DNA of 64,000 nt from CAZTDD01 sp964612675 (GCA_964612675.1 CAZTDD010000015.1:15327-79326), one strand, 5' to 3'; positions 1 to 9,675 are shown, numbered from the stretch's first letter. Numbers and translations are program-made. The notes: a model not told the origin generated them from the sequence alone.

Positions 1-1
1 A

Positions 2-568
2 ATCGAACGCGTGGGTTCTACACGGACCATCAAGGTCGACGTGCGGGTCATTGCCGCTACCAATCAGTCGCTGGAAACCCTGGTTCAAGCCGGACGCTTT
101 CGAGAGGATCTCTATTACCGCTTGAATGTTGTCCGAATGCGTGTCCCTCCGTTGCGAGAACGACAGGAGGATATTCCGCTGCTGCTGACTCACTTCCTGC
201 GTCGCATCAAAAAACGCACGGGAAGAGAGGTGAAAGGAATCCTCCCGGAAAGCATGGAAATCCTCGTCAATTACCATTGGCCGGGTAATGTGCGCCAACT
301 GGAAAACGCACTCGAGCGCGCGGCGGTCCTCAGCCGTGACGGATTCATTCACCCGGATCACCTCCCCCCCGAAATCCGAACAGGTCCTTCCGTCCCCGTG
401 ACCGACCAGACTCCGTTGGACGATTCTGCGGAGAAAGAAAAAGTCTATCGAGTGCTCGAACAAGCAGGATGGAACCGCATGGAAGCGGCAAAACGTCTCG
501 GTGTCAGCCGCTCCACTCTCTGGCGAATGATGAAAAAACACAACATCCACCATCCCGCCAAATCCTAA
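2..568 (+). CDS. Sigma-54-dependent transcriptional activator, NtrC family (3' part)
   Basis: The gene runs in from the left edge; the open frame starts at base 2, so the receiver or sensor domain and Walker A/B motifs lie outside the window. What remains is the end of the AAA+ domain (RVIAATN, GRFREDLYYRLNVV, PPLRER, then GNVRQLEN in the sensor II region) followed by a C-terminal Fis-type helix-turn-helix (EAAKRLGVSRSTLWRMM). Such proteins hydrolyse ATP to open sigma-54 RNA polymerase promoters. No partner kinase is visible. A 16-bp palindrome lies 55 bp downstream and could be a site for it or for a similar regulator. Confidence 0.93.
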   Translation: MERVGSTRTIKVDVRVIAATNQSLETLVQAGRFREDLYYRLNVVRMRVPPLRERQEDIPLLLTHFLRRIKKRTGREVKGILPESMEILVNYHWPGNVRQLENALERAAVLSRDGFIHPDHLPPEIRTGPSVPVTDQTPLDDSAEKEKVYRVLEQAGWNRMEAAKRLGVSRSTLWRMMKKHNIHHPAKS

Positions 569-622
569 CTTCCTTTATTTGAGTGAAATACGTTGCATTT
601 GAAACAAAACGTTTGACACGTA

Positions 623-638
623 ATGTTTCATGAAACAT
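623..638. promoter_or_regulatory. 16-bp perfect palindrome, possible operator
   Basis: ATGTTTCATGAAACAT is a perfect palindrome. The half-site TGAAACA recurs at 599-605 and 656-662, so three spaced copies lie within about 65 bp. This is the arrangement expected of an enhancer-like site for a dimeric activator with a Fis-type helix-turn-helix, such as the adjacent NtrC-family protein. No good sigma-54 promoter or downstream gene in the + direction is evident, so the target is unknown. Confidence 0.4.
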
Positions 639-789
639 CGTCAGAATCCGCACGTTGAAACATCGGATCGAGAGGAGCAACGGACCTTGCGCTTGATTGC
701 GAAGAAGCCGGGATGTGACGGACAAGCCGGTTTCTTCCCGGATCGTCAAAGCGAGGGTTGGTGGAATATGGGGGGAGTCCGAAATGAAG

Positions 790-819
790 AAAGGCCCCCA
801 CTTAGTTGTGGGAGCCTTT
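790..819 (-). terminator. Hairpin terminator downstream of the PRC-barrel gene
   Basis: The arms AAAGGC-CCCAC and GTGGG-GCCTTT pair with one internal mismatch around a TTAGTT loop. Read on the minus strand the hairpin is followed by a T-rich stretch. It lies about 110 bp past the stop of the leftward PRC-barrel gene. The rest of 569-928 holds no convincing gene, only the palindrome at 623-638 and possible alternative hairpins at 702-741. Confidence 0.5.
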
Positions 820-928
820 GAGAACGAAGCATGTGCAGGAGTGCTTGGGGAGAAAAGACTACATCGTACCGAATATCCGCTTGTCGAGTATCCGCCTCAC
901 GGCGGATCGGAACACAGTATCGGCTTTG

Positions 929-1528
929 TCAGGCGGCCACGGCAGGGCTTTCGGGCTCTTCCACCACGGTCCTGACGCCGTAATTTCGGATGAGATGCTC
1001 CTCGGTATCTTCCGATAGACCCGCTTCGGGCTCGAAACGAAGACCGTAGAACGCCTCTTCCCGGCTCAAATCGACATAGATCCGCCCCTCAGCGAGGGCG
1101 TATTCCTCTATCCAATGCGCGGGCAGGATGACTTTCTTTTTGGTTGAATCGCGCTGGATGTCGGCTACAAAGTACGGAACAGTCCACCCCCGAGGATCGA
1201 CGATCAAATCGGACAACTTGCCCGCAACTCCGTCTTCCCCGACTATCGACATTTCGCGCAGTTCAGCAAACGACACGCTTTCCGGATCGGGCTGAATATC
1301 GGCGTTGAGGATCTGCTCTTCCGTCAATCCGATGGTCATCCCACGTGGATCGGAAAGTGGGTTCTGAACGCTACGACTGTCAACAAAGGTCTTGCCTGTT
1401 CCCGTGTCGATTCCGAGAAACCGAACGTTTCCGTTCTTGCTATCGAAGACTATGTCGCGTACGACTCCGATCTCGCGATCGGCGGTTCGTGTGGTACGGC
1501 CTATCAGCTCGCTGGCTAGTTTCAACAT
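929..1528 (-). CDS. PRC-barrel domain protein (two PRC-barrel-like domains)
   Basis: 199 aa with no signal peptide. The N-terminal half (MLKLASELIGRTTRTADREI, then GVVRDIVFD) and a second segment near residues 90-170 (MSIVGEDGVAGKLSDLIVD, then WTVPYFVAD) have the beta-barrel pattern of PRC-barrel proteins, known from photosynthetic reaction centre H subunit, RimM and many stand-alone stress or envelope proteins. The start is supported by a strong AAGGAGG site. It is monocistronic, with a hairpin downstream. A soluble cytoplasmic protein is likely; the exact role is unknown. Confidence 0.85.
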   Translation of the reverse strand: MLKLASELIGRTTRTADREIGVVRDIVFDSKNGNVRFLGIDTGTGKTFVDSRSVQNPLSDPRGMTIGLTEEQILNADIQPDPESVSFAELREMSIVGEDGVAGKLSDLIVDPRGWTVPYFVADIQRDSTKKKVILPAHWIEEYALAEGRIYVDLSREEAFYGLRFEPEAGLSEDTEEHLIRNYGVRTVVEEPESPAVAA

Positions 1529-1795
1529 TGGAATGAGCCTCCTTCCGTCTCCCGGGTTGGAATCGGAGATCGCTTATTTGGATTGCTTTGCGATTTCTCG
1601 TGTCCGGTGACGGCGATCTTATGTCTGGTTTTGTTGAACTTTCGAGTTCGCTTACTTGCTTATTGCTTCGTATACCCTCTTACTCAAAATGCGTGCCAGA
1701 AAAGGCTTTTGACTGCCGAATCTCTGAGAACATGTATTTGAATAAGAAGACCCTTGTCGAGTTGTTTCTGTCTCCCGATAGTCAAGCAATTTGCC

Positions 1796-3097
1796 TCAAA
1801 CCGCTGTTCGTAGAATATCTTCTTCTCCGACAAACGGAGCGCCCTCGATAGGCCCGATCTCGGATGCCTGGTATAGAATTTGACCCGCCTTGATGGTCAG
1901 CATTACTTCCAGACGTTGATTCAGGACAACAATGTCGGCGTCTTTGCCGACACCGAGAACGCCTCTGCGATTTTGCCAGGAGAGGACGCGGGCTGGATTC
2001 AGAGACGCCATTTGAACCGCCTGCTCCAGTGTTGTTTCTGCTCTCTGTACCATGGTTCGTACGGCTTCATCCATGGTCAAAGTACTGCCCGCGAGTGTTT
2101 GAGGAGCGTCCGCCAGTCGGGCCTGATTGCGCCGGACTTTCACGTCTCGTCCGATGAATTGATAGACGCCTTCCGGCATACAGGCCGCGCGGATCGCATC
2201 GGTCACCAAAACGACGCGGTCTGTGCCCTTTGTCTTCACCAACAACCGCAGATTGGCCGGATGTACGTGGACGCCGTCCGCGATCACCTCGGCATACAGT
2301 TCGTCCCGCAAAAGGCTTCCCGCCAACACACCCGGTTCCCGGTGATGCATGGGCGGCATCCCGTTGTAGATATGCGTGATGCCCTTGAGGCCGTTATCAA
2401 TGGCCTCGTCCAGTTGTTCGTAGGTAGCCCGTGTGTGTCCGGCGGACAAATGGAGATGATTTGTGCATGGGTCGCCGCAGTCTATTCCGCAGCCCAGGGC
2501 GGCATCTCTCAAGACGTCCATAGCGCCGGGAATACATGGGGCAATGGTCATAATCCGAATCCACGGTCCACCATGCTCCATAATGGCCTGAAATTTCTCA
2601 ACATCGGCAGTCCACATGAATTCCGGACGCAGGACGCCCGGTTCGTCGGGATTCAGAAACGGTCCCTCCAAATGGATGCCCTCGACAACGTTGTCCCGGT
2701 ATCCTCTTTCGCAGTGACGGCGAATTCGCCGGATCGCCTTGAAGAACCCTTCCTCGGTTTGCGGGTAAAGGGTTGCCAGCGCCGAGGTTGTACCGTGAAT
2801 CGCGTGGACATGACTGACGGTCTGAATCGCGTCTTCGTCTCGGTCCGAAAAGTCGGCCCCGCCGCCTCCATGAACGTGAATATCGATGAATCCAGGGGCC
2901 ACATAGCAATCGTCGACATCGATCCATGTCGCATTTCGAGGCGGATCGATGTTGTTGAGGTTTCCCATTGCCGCAATCCGGCCCGAGTCCAGAATCAGCG
3001 TACAGTTCTGTTCCCGGCGAAACGGCGTAATTGCCGTCCCACCTTTCAGCACGATCGGTTCAACGGGTTGCACAACGGGTTGTATGTTCTTCCGCAT
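1796..3097 (-). CDS. nagA: N-acetylglucosamine-6-phosphate deacetylase
   Basis: 433 aa amidohydrolase. The family motifs occur in order: HVHGGGGADF after PGFIDI, HLEGPF, SAGHT, HIYNGM, ADGVHV, VTDAI and LAGSTLTM, then SLNPAR and a C-terminal strand with GKDADIVVL. NagA removes acetate from GlcNAc-6-phosphate in the cytoplasm, giving glucosamine-6-phosphate for glycolysis or cell-wall recycling. No nagB or nagE is nearby. HIYNGM replaces the more usual HLFNAM. The N-terminus is a little long. The gene diverges from the exported-enzyme cluster at 3543. Confidence 0.93.
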   Translation of the reverse strand: MRKNIQPVVQPVEPIVLKGGTAITPFRREQNCTLILDSGRIAAMGNLNNIDPPRNATWIDVDDCYVAPGFIDIHVHGGGGADFSDRDEDAIQTVSHVHAIHGTTSALATLYPQTEEGFFKAIRRIRRHCERGYRDNVVEGIHLEGPFLNPDEPGVLRPEFMWTADVEKFQAIMEHGGPWIRIMTIAPCIPGAMDVLRDAALGCGIDCGDPCTNHLHLSAGHTRATYEQLDEAIDNGLKGITHIYNGMPPMHHREPGVLAGSLLRDELYAEVIADGVHVHPANLRLLVKTKGTDRVVLVTDAIRAACMPEGVYQFIGRDVKVRRNQARLADAPQTLAGSTLTMDEAVRTMVQRAETTLEQAVQMASLNPARVLSWQNRRGVLGVGKDADIVVLNQRLEVMLTIKAGQILYQASEIGPIEGAPFVGEEDILRTAV

Positions 3098-3542
3098 TGG
3101 TCTTTCTCGACTTATCAGACGAGTTTAAGGAGACTCCTCCTATCCGAAAATGAAGCGAAGATCATGGAGAGCAAAGCCGACAGGATATTGAAAAAAAACA
3201 CGAGAGTCTTCGGACGTTGGAACAGACTCCCCGTACAATTCGCACGAACCTGCGGCAAATCCTCCAAAACAGTTCTTTACACAGGAACTCAATGCAAAAG
3301 CAGTGCCAGAAACTCCATCGTTCTGCAATCGATCCTCCACGGATGGGGAATGCCGAACTCCGGGGATAGGCGGGAATGCGATCTTCGTGCTAGACTGCCC
3401 CTTGCCTGTCTGCAGCATGCGGTTTCGTTACGGAGCGCATTCGCTTTGCGAATGGGACGGTGTCGTTCTGGTATCGGTTCTCTATTTCGCACTACCTTTG
3501 CTCTGTGAAGGAAGAATCCAGTAACTTTCGGAGATTGGTCAA
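3098..3542. other. Divergent intergenic region with a 7-bp-arm hairpin
   Basis: About 445 bp separate the divergent nagA and exported-enzyme genes. No convincing gene is seen. CATTCGC-TTT-GCGAATG forms a perfect small hairpin at 3438-3454, roughly 90 bp before the start at 3543, and AGGAG-A-CTCCT lies just upstream of nagA. Promoters for both directions must lie here, but none stands out by consensus. Confidence 0.3.
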
Positions 3543-4847
3543 ATGCGTGCCCTTACTTGTACGTTCTTATTCTCGTTGCTTGTCGCTTTCCACAGTTCCC
3601 AAGTCTGTAGTGATTCGCAATCGCACGACCGTGTCACCATACGGAAAGAGAACAGCGAGTGGCAACTGATTCGAAACGGGCAGCCGTTTTACATCAAGGG
3701 GGCTGTGGGGGGACGGTCCTCCGGGATGCTCAGCGAGTACGGAGGAAACGCGGTCCGGATACGAGCGAGACGGTCCGATCTCGACCGAGCGCACGAACAC
3801 GGTTTGGCGGCGATGGTGAATCTTCCTGTGCGAGGCGAGCGCAACGATATGGACTGGGGCGATGAAGAGAAGGTCGCCGAGCAGACTCGGCGAGTCATCA
3901 ACACTGTGAACGATCTCAAGGATCAGCCGGCGGTTTTGTTGTGGGCGATAGGGAACGAACTCGATTACATCCCGCCCGGCAAACCGCATCATCCGAAACT
4001 CTGGGATCGGCTGAACGACCTTGCGAAGGAAATCAAGCAAATCGATCCGGATCATCCTGTACTGACAGTTGTCGGCAGCGGACGATTTGAGACGAAGATC
4101 CAGCAAGTCGCGGAGCATTGCCCGGACATCGATCTGCTCGGGATCAATACATACGGCGATATCGCGAAGGTTACTCGTCTGGCCCGCGAATATTGGCCGA
4201 AACCGTATGTGATTGCCGAGTGGGGACCGACGGGACATTGGCAGGTCCCGAAAACCGAATGGGGAGCGCCTATCGAGCAAACCAGCACCGAGAAGGCCCG
4301 CGTTATCTTCGATCGATACGAGCAGATCATTCAGGCCGATCGTGCGCACTGCCTCGGGTCGTTTGTTTTTTATTGGGCGGAAAAGCAGGAGACGACACAC
4401 ACATGGTATGGGTTATTCAGAGACGGCATGAAAACAGAATCGATCGATGCGATGAAATATCATTGGTCGGGCAGCTGGCCGGAGAACAGAGCCCCCGCTG
4501 TGATCGATGCGGTTATTGACGGATTTCTCGACAAGAACGGGATTTATCTTCGTCCGAATCACTCCTATTCAGCGCGTGCGTTCTGTTATGACTGCGAGTA
4601 CGATTCGCTGACATTTACCTGGGATATCCGGCCGGAGGTAGTGATTCCCGAGGGATCGTATGCCGGTGGAATGGAGAAACCTGCTTTACCGATTCCGGGC
4701 TTGATCGAAACCGGACAGGGGGCGCGGATTGAGTTCAAGACGCCTTCCGACGAGGGGGCCTATCGACTTTTCGTACAAATTACCGACGGCGAAAACAACG
4801 CGGGCTACGCGAATGTGCCTTTTTATGTCGGCGACCGAGCTCACTAA
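3543..4847 (+). CDS. Exported GH2-like TIM-barrel glycoside hydrolase
   Basis: 434 aa with an N-terminal signal peptide (about 22 residues). The region to about residue 310 resembles the catalytic barrel of family 2 glycosidases: WAIGNELD places a putative acid/base Glu at 139 and PYVIAEWGPTG a putative nucleophile Glu at 226. The C-terminal ~100 residues look like an immunoglobulin-like beta-sandwich ending in a domain of the PKD or cadherin type. The N-terminal GH2 jelly roll is missing, so this is a short variant. The substrate is unknown. It is first of five closely spaced genes for exported proteins. GGAG lies 10 bases before the start. Confidence 0.75.
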   Translation: MRALTCTFLFSLLVAFHSSQVCSDSQSHDRVTIRKENSEWQLIRNGQPFYIKGAVGGRSSGMLSEYGGNAVRIRARRSDLDRAHEHGLAAMVNLPVRGERNDMDWGDEEKVAEQTRRVINTVNDLKDQPAVLLWAIGNELDYIPPGKPHHPKLWDRLNDLAKEIKQIDPDHPVLTVVGSGRFETKIQQVAEHCPDIDLLGINTYGDIAKVTRLAREYWPKPYVIAEWGPTGHWQVPKTEWGAPIEQTSTEKARVIFDRYEQIIQADRAHCLGSFVFYWAEKQETTHTWYGLFRDGMKTESIDAMKYHWSGSWPENRAPAVIDAVIDGFLDKNGIYLRPNHSYSARAFCYDCEYDSLTFTWDIRPEVVIPEGSYAGGMEKPALPIPGLIETGQGARIEFKTPSDEGAYRLFVQITDGENNAGYANVPFYVGDRAH

Positions 4848-4869
4848 TTTCTTCTCGGAGTTATTCATT

Positions 4870-6138
4870 ATGATTTATCGTTCTATTGTGATTTTCCTGT
4901 TTGTATTCACAGTTCTGACTTCTGTGGTTGACGGAACAGTCTATCGGATCGGTGCAGACCGAGAGACCAAGTCCCTGAAATCAATTGCGTCACGTCTCGA
5001 ACCCGGTGACACGGTGGAGATCGATCCGGGCACGTACCGAGAGGCGCTAAAACTGACCGCAAACGGAACGAAAGACTCTCCGATCACTATCCGAGGGACT
5101 GGAGACTCGCGTCCTCTCTTTGACGGCGAAGGAGTGAATGTCTCCGGGCGTGGATCGATTCCACGGGCTATCATTCAAGTGGAAGGTGAGCATTTAATTG
5201 TCGAGCATTTGGAGTTCAAGAATGCGCGGAATGGAAATAACGGTGCAGGGATACGTTTGAATGGATCGCGGAACGCTGTCATCCGCGATTGTAAAATTAC
5301 TTACTGCGACATGGGTATCCAGGGCGGGGATCGGGAGACGGTAACAATCGAGTCGTGCGACGTCGGCTTTAATGGGACGCCTGAATATAGCGGGTATTCG
5401 CATAATTTTTATCTAACCGGGAACTGGGCGGTAGTGAGGAATTGTTATATCCATGACAGCCTGTATGGTCAGAATTTCAAAAGCCGAGCCCATTACAACG
5501 AACTTTGGTACAACTGGATTGTCGACTCGAACGAGGGAGAGGTGGGACCGGTAGACGGCAAGGGAGCCACCGACCGGCCGCACAGCAATGTTCTCATGGT
5601 TGGAAATGTCATCATCAGCAAGCCCGACCGAACCGGCAATAAGGCAAAGTATGTGCTATTCGGTTCGGAGCTGGGCGGCTCGCATCAAGGTACTTTGTAT
5701 ATGTTTCATAATATACTGATCGCACGCAGTCCGCGAAATATTTTCGTACAATTAGACGATCCGCAGGCTGGTGCGGTTATTTCCAGAAATATTTTTTATG
5801 GAAGCGATCATATCCTTGCCTTCGCGGAAAAGCCGGTCTCGGTGACCGGCAAACAGAACTGGGTTCCTAAAACTGCGGATATTCCCGAAGAATTCAGACA
5901 GACCCTGACCGGGGTTCGTCCGGGTTTTGTGAGCATCGCAGAGCGGAATTTTCGCTTGAAACCCGATTCACCTGTCGCGGATCTCCCGTCGAGCGATTTG
6001 TATTACGTGGACGGAGACGGCGTCACACGCGACCTTTCCGTCGATGATAAGCGCTTACGCAAAGTCCGCGTGTGGTCCGAGAGAATGAGCGAGGTTTCGG
6101 AGTACGGGATTCACGATACAAAAGACGCAAATAAGTAG
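4870..6138 (+). CDS. Exported right-handed parallel beta-helix protein
   Basis: 422 aa from the ATG preceded by GGAG; an open extension upstream overlaps the previous gene and is not used. A signal peptide (IVIFLFVFTVLTSVVDG) is followed by PGDTVEIDPGTYRE and the repeated strand-turn pattern of parallel beta-helix proteins (for example IVEHLEFKNARNGNNGAGI, VIRDCKI). This fold is typical of pectate lyases, polygalacturonases and other polysaccharide-acting or binding proteins. I could not assign catalytic residues. It sits 22 bp after the GH2-like gene. Confidence 0.75.
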   Translation: MIYRSIVIFLFVFTVLTSVVDGTVYRIGADRETKSLKSIASRLEPGDTVEIDPGTYREALKLTANGTKDSPITIRGTGDSRPLFDGEGVNVSGRGSIPRAIIQVEGEHLIVEHLEFKNARNGNNGAGIRLNGSRNAVIRDCKITYCDMGIQGGDRETVTIESCDVGFNGTPEYSGYSHNFYLTGNWAVVRNCYIHDSLYGQNFKSRAHYNELWYNWIVDSNEGEVGPVDGKGATDRPHSNVLMVGNVIISKPDRTGNKAKYVLFGSELGGSHQGTLYMFHNILIARSPRNIFVQLDDPQAGAVISRNIFYGSDHILAFAEKPVSVTGKQNWVPKTADIPEEFRQTLTGVRPGFVSIAERNFRLKPDSPVADLPSSDLYYVDGDGVTRDLSVDDKRLRKVRVWSERMSEVSEYGIHDTKDANK

Positions 6139-6198
6139 AATAGCCCGAGTTTATGTTTATTCTTTGTCTTAGATATCCACATCAAAGGAGTTCAGACG

Positions 6199-7548
6199 AT
6201 GTCGAAACAGGTTTCTCGAAGATCGTTTATTAGGACAGGTACAGCGGCTGGTTTGGGAGTAGGTCTTTCCGGAACCGGACTGTCCGGTTGTTCGACGGTC
6301 CCGAAGACCGCCCATGTGCCGATGACAGCGCCACCGATGGAGCGAGTGCGTGTGGGGTTTGTCGGCGTAGGAGGGATGGGTTCGAACCATGTCAGAAACT
6401 TGCTTCGCATTGACGGCGTCGAACTGCGTGCTGTTTGCGATATCGTCGAAGAAAGAGTTACGCGAATTCAGGAGTTGGTTGTCGAAACCGGGCAGCCGAA
6501 ACCTGCCGGATACTCCCGAGGAGAGTGGGATTTCAAGCGGATGTGCGACCGGGACGACCTGGACCTGGTTTATACGGCGACGCCGTGGAGATGGCACGTT
6601 CCTGTGTGCGTGGCCGCGATGGAACGAGGCAAGCACGCTGCTACCGAAGTGCCTGCTGCAGTGACGCTTGATGAGTGCTGGCAGCTGGTGGAAACCTCGG
6701 AGAAGACACGCCGACACTGTGTCATGATGGAAAACTGTTGCTACGGGCGGAGTGAGCTCCTGGTTTTGAATATGGTCCGAAAAGGTCTTTTGGGCGAATT
6801 GGTTCACGGCGAGGCGGGATATTTGCATGATTTCCGATACGGCCTAATCAGGAAAACCGATCCGCTGCCGTGGCGGACGATTCATGCCATCGAACGGGAC
6901 GGCAACCTGTATCCGACGCACGGTCTGGGGCCGATCGCGCAATGCATGAATATCAATCGGGGCGATCGGTTTGATTATTTGGTCTCAATGAGTAGCAAAT
7001 CGCGAGGCCTCAATCTTGCCGCAGAGAAAGAACACGGGGTGGATCATCCGCTCGCAAAAATGGATTACGCGATCGGCGACGTGAATTCAAGCCTTATTCG
7101 AACGGTGAATGGCGTGACGATCTCGCTAATTTACGACTGCGGCACCCCCCGTCCCTACAGCCGGATCAATCTCATCCAGGGAACGAAAGGGATTTTCCGT
7201 GGATATCCCGACCGGATTTATATCGAAGACAAGAGTCCAGAGAGTCACACATGGGAATCGCCGGATCGCTATTTCGAGGCATACGAGCATCCTTTATGGA
7301 AAGCCTTGGGAGACAGCGCTAAGGGAGCAGGTCACGGCGGGATGGATTATATTGAGGACTATCGGCTGATCCAATGTCTGCGGGAGGGGGTTCCTACCGA
7401 TATGGATGTTTACGATGCTGCGGCGTGGAGTGCGGTTTCGGCGTTGAGTGAACGTTCCGTCGCGAATAGAAGCCGTCCGGTCGATTTTCCCGATTTCACG
7501 CGCGGGGCATGGAAGACAAGGGAGCCGTTGGGGATTATTGAGATATAA
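6199..7548 (+). CDS. Tat-exported Gfo/Idh/MocA-family oxidoreductase, probable lipoprotein
   Basis: 449 aa. The N-terminus has a twin-arginine motif (RRSFIR) and a lipobox (LSGC near residue 31), so the protein is probably exported folded and lipid-anchored. GVGGMGSNH is the dinucleotide-binding turn. TEVP takes the place of the usual EKP motif, so the catalytic lysine that normally follows Glu is not obvious. The family oxidises or reduces sugars with NAD(P); exported members carry a tightly bound cofactor. It is third in the five-gene set, with a strong AAGGAG site. Confidence 0.85.
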   Translation: MSKQVSRRSFIRTGTAAGLGVGLSGTGLSGCSTVPKTAHVPMTAPPMERVRVGFVGVGGMGSNHVRNLLRIDGVELRAVCDIVEERVTRIQELVVETGQPKPAGYSRGEWDFKRMCDRDDLDLVYTATPWRWHVPVCVAAMERGKHAATEVPAAVTLDECWQLVETSEKTRRHCVMMENCCYGRSELLVLNMVRKGLLGELVHGEAGYLHDFRYGLIRKTDPLPWRTIHAIERDGNLYPTHGLGPIAQCMNINRGDRFDYLVSMSSKSRGLNLAAEKEHGVDHPLAKMDYAIGDVNSSLIRTVNGVTISLIYDCGTPRPYSRINLIQGTKGIFRGYPDRIYIEDKSPESHTWESPDRYFEAYEHPLWKALGDSAKGAGHGGMDYIEDYRLIQCLREGVPTDMDVYDAAAWSAVSALSERSVANRSRPVDFPDFTRGAWKTREPLGIIEI

Positions 7549-7599
7549 GATGATCGTGCCGTCCGGGGCTATCCCGAACGAAAAAAAGGACCCCGAATC

Positions 7600-9597
7600 A
7601 TGCACCGTCAAAAGATTCGCAATTTGATAATTCTCGTTATTCTCTCCGCGTTTGTTTGTCAGGTATCCGCTCGGAATCTGCGTTTGGTTGAGACAGACGG
7701 AGTCGACGCAACGAGTTTGAATTCCTTGGTTGAAACGGTCACTCAGGGTTGCGAGACAGATCGGGAAAAAATGATCGCGTTGTGGGCGTATATCACGCGC
7801 AATCCGTTCTATCATTGGTGTGAAGCACGGGAGAATCCGGAGGGGATGACAGAGCTCGGTGTGGTTTACGATCCGATTATTGCGTTCAATGTGTATGGCA
7901 CGGTGATTTGCTATCAGGTTGCCGATCTGCTCTCCAATCTCGCGGACGCCGCCGGAATTAAGACGCGCACGCGAGGTGTCCCGGGCCATAAAGTCATGGA
8001 GGCGTTTTATGTCGGTCAATGGCACCTTTTCGATGCGCAGTATGATTTGCAGGCATATTATGTAGCGGATGACGGCAAGACGATTGTCTCCCTGGATGAA
8101 TTGTGTAACGATCCAGGCAAATATATTCGCAATCCACAATATCCATCCGACCCGTTTTTTCAATTCGATCATTTCGGCGGGAACTTCTGGCCCTGGGAAG
8201 CGAAGGAATATGTTATTGAGCACTTCTTTCATCCGGATGTGCCTGCAGAAGCCTATATTTACGCGCCGTATATTGCGCGTGGCCACACGATACACCTGGA
8301 TCTCCGTAGAGGCGAAAAACTTATCAGGAATTTCAGAAATGAAGGCAAATGGTTCTGCTCGCCGGCATTCCAAACAAGATGGAAAAGGGATCACACGCAA
8401 CGATGGGTTGACGACGGGCCGCACGATCCCAGAAATCCGGAGAATACCTATGCGAACGGAGCATTGATTTACGAGCCCGATTGGAAGGCGAATGAACTGA
8501 ATTTCTACGACGGCCTTTATGACGGCGAGAATTTTATTTTGGGGAACGGGAAAATACATCCACAAGGTGGCCGGGCAGGCACGGTCGTTTTTCGCGTTCA
8601 AAGCCCGTATCTCATCGTGGGCGATCCCGGCAAGTTGGACGTTGACGGCGATTCCCGTGACGGTGCCATCTTCGAAGCGGAATTCTTCCGCAAGGATGCG
8701 AACGCTTCAAACACAGTTGCCATATCGACAGACAATGGAATTTCATGGATACCCGTCTGGGAGAACGACAAGGTCGGAGAACGGACAATCCGACTGGATT
8801 TGACGAATTATGTCGAGGGGACCTACGGATATTTGATCAGAGTAACTCTGCGAGGTGACCGCACGGAGGATGCGAGTTTATCGAAAATGCGCCTCAGGAA
8901 TTCGCTGTTTTTCTCTCCCATCCCGCTCCCGGCGGTAGAACCCGGCGAGAACGAATTCACTTTCGCTGTGGAAGAAGAAAAAGGCATCCTGGCTATTCGT
9001 CCGGATCTCGGGGACGCTGACAATTACCGGAGGTTCTTCTACGAATTAGAAGATTTAGACTACGATGAGAACTTCACGGGCCATCTATCACCAACTGAGC
9101 GCGAGGGGTATGCGCTTATCGAGGTTATCGGTCCCGATAATTCCACAATTGAATGGTTAACCGTCCACGCTTCGCTCGGCGTTACGGTGGGCGATAACCA
9201 AGGAGAAGAGGCCGAGATTCTCTACGCGACAGACCCCGAGGGTGAGTGGCGACCAGCGTGGCGGAGCGATTTCTCCCAACAAAACGATAAATGGCGCTGG
9301 GACGATTCGGTTGATATTCACTTGCCGCATCCCGCCCGAAAATGTTACGTGAAATTCCTCCTGAAACGCAACCGACGCATGTCTCTCAACATGGCGAGAA
9401 TTTACGCACATTACATACACCCGGCACCGGCATTAGATCGCAACAGTGTTACGATCACGCATAAGTGGATTGAGGACGGAGAATCGAAAACTTACACGAT
9501 TCAACCGATTCTACCAAACCAGGATTACGCAATTAAAACGACAGGAAATAGGATCGAGGATGAATCAATTGTAATGGAGGTTGCGAACGATGAATAA
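7600..9597 (+). CDS. Exported transglutaminase-like protein
   Basis: 665 aa with a signal peptide ending near VSA-RN. The first 160 residues form a transglutaminase-like papain fold: Cys104 in TVICYQVADLL, His130 in GVPGH, Asp145 in WHLFDAQYD. Such domains act as proteases, amidases or transpeptidases. The remaining ~500 residues are beta-rich with no family I can name. It lies 51 bp after the oxidoreductase gene. The function within the set is unknown; cleavage of a peptide or amide link on a glycoconjugate is one possibility. Confidence 0.7.
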   Translation: MHRQKIRNLIILVILSAFVCQVSARNLRLVETDGVDATSLNSLVETVTQGCETDREKMIALWAYITRNPFYHWCEARENPEGMTELGVVYDPIIAFNVYGTVICYQVADLLSNLADAAGIKTRTRGVPGHKVMEAFYVGQWHLFDAQYDLQAYYVADDGKTIVSLDELCNDPGKYIRNPQYPSDPFFQFDHFGGNFWPWEAKEYVIEHFFHPDVPAEAYIYAPYIARGHTIHLDLRRGEKLIRNFRNEGKWFCSPAFQTRWKRDHTQRWVDDGPHDPRNPENTYANGALIYEPDWKANELNFYDGLYDGENFILGNGKIHPQGGRAGTVVFRVQSPYLIVGDPGKLDVDGDSRDGAIFEAEFFRKDANASNTVAISTDNGISWIPVWENDKVGERTIRLDLTNYVEGTYGYLIRVTLRGDRTEDASLSKMRLRNSLFFSPIPLPAVEPGENEFTFAVEEEKGILAIRPDLGDADNYRRFFYELEDLDYDENFTGHLSPTEREGYALIEVIGPDNSTIEWLTVHASLGVTVGDNQGEEAEILYATDPEGEWRPAWRSDFSQQNDKWRWDDSVDIHLPHPARKCYVKFLLKRNRRMSLNMARIYAHYIHPAPALDRNSVTITHKWIEDGESKTYTIQPILPNQDYAIKTTGNRIEDESIVMEVANDE

Positions 9598-9675
9598 TTG
9601 TTTCCGACGTCGTATTCTCTTTTTGTGTGAGATATGATAGGAATTACCGTGGAATGATTTTCTGAGGAGATTTGT

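Noticed and set aside
2598..2976. Short minus-strand frames inside nagA
   Set aside because: They are alternative frames of the nagA strand without starts or motifs.
1880..3508. 542-codon open frame on the + strand
   Set aside because: It is antisense to nagA, whose motifs are complete; the translation has no family pattern and no ribosome site.
3567..4400. 277-codon open frame on the minus strand
   Set aside because: It lies opposite the GH2-like gene and its sequence is Arg/Pro-rich shadow text.
7294..8601. 435-codon open frame on the minus strand
   Set aside because: It is antisense to two well-supported exported-protein genes, crossing their junction.
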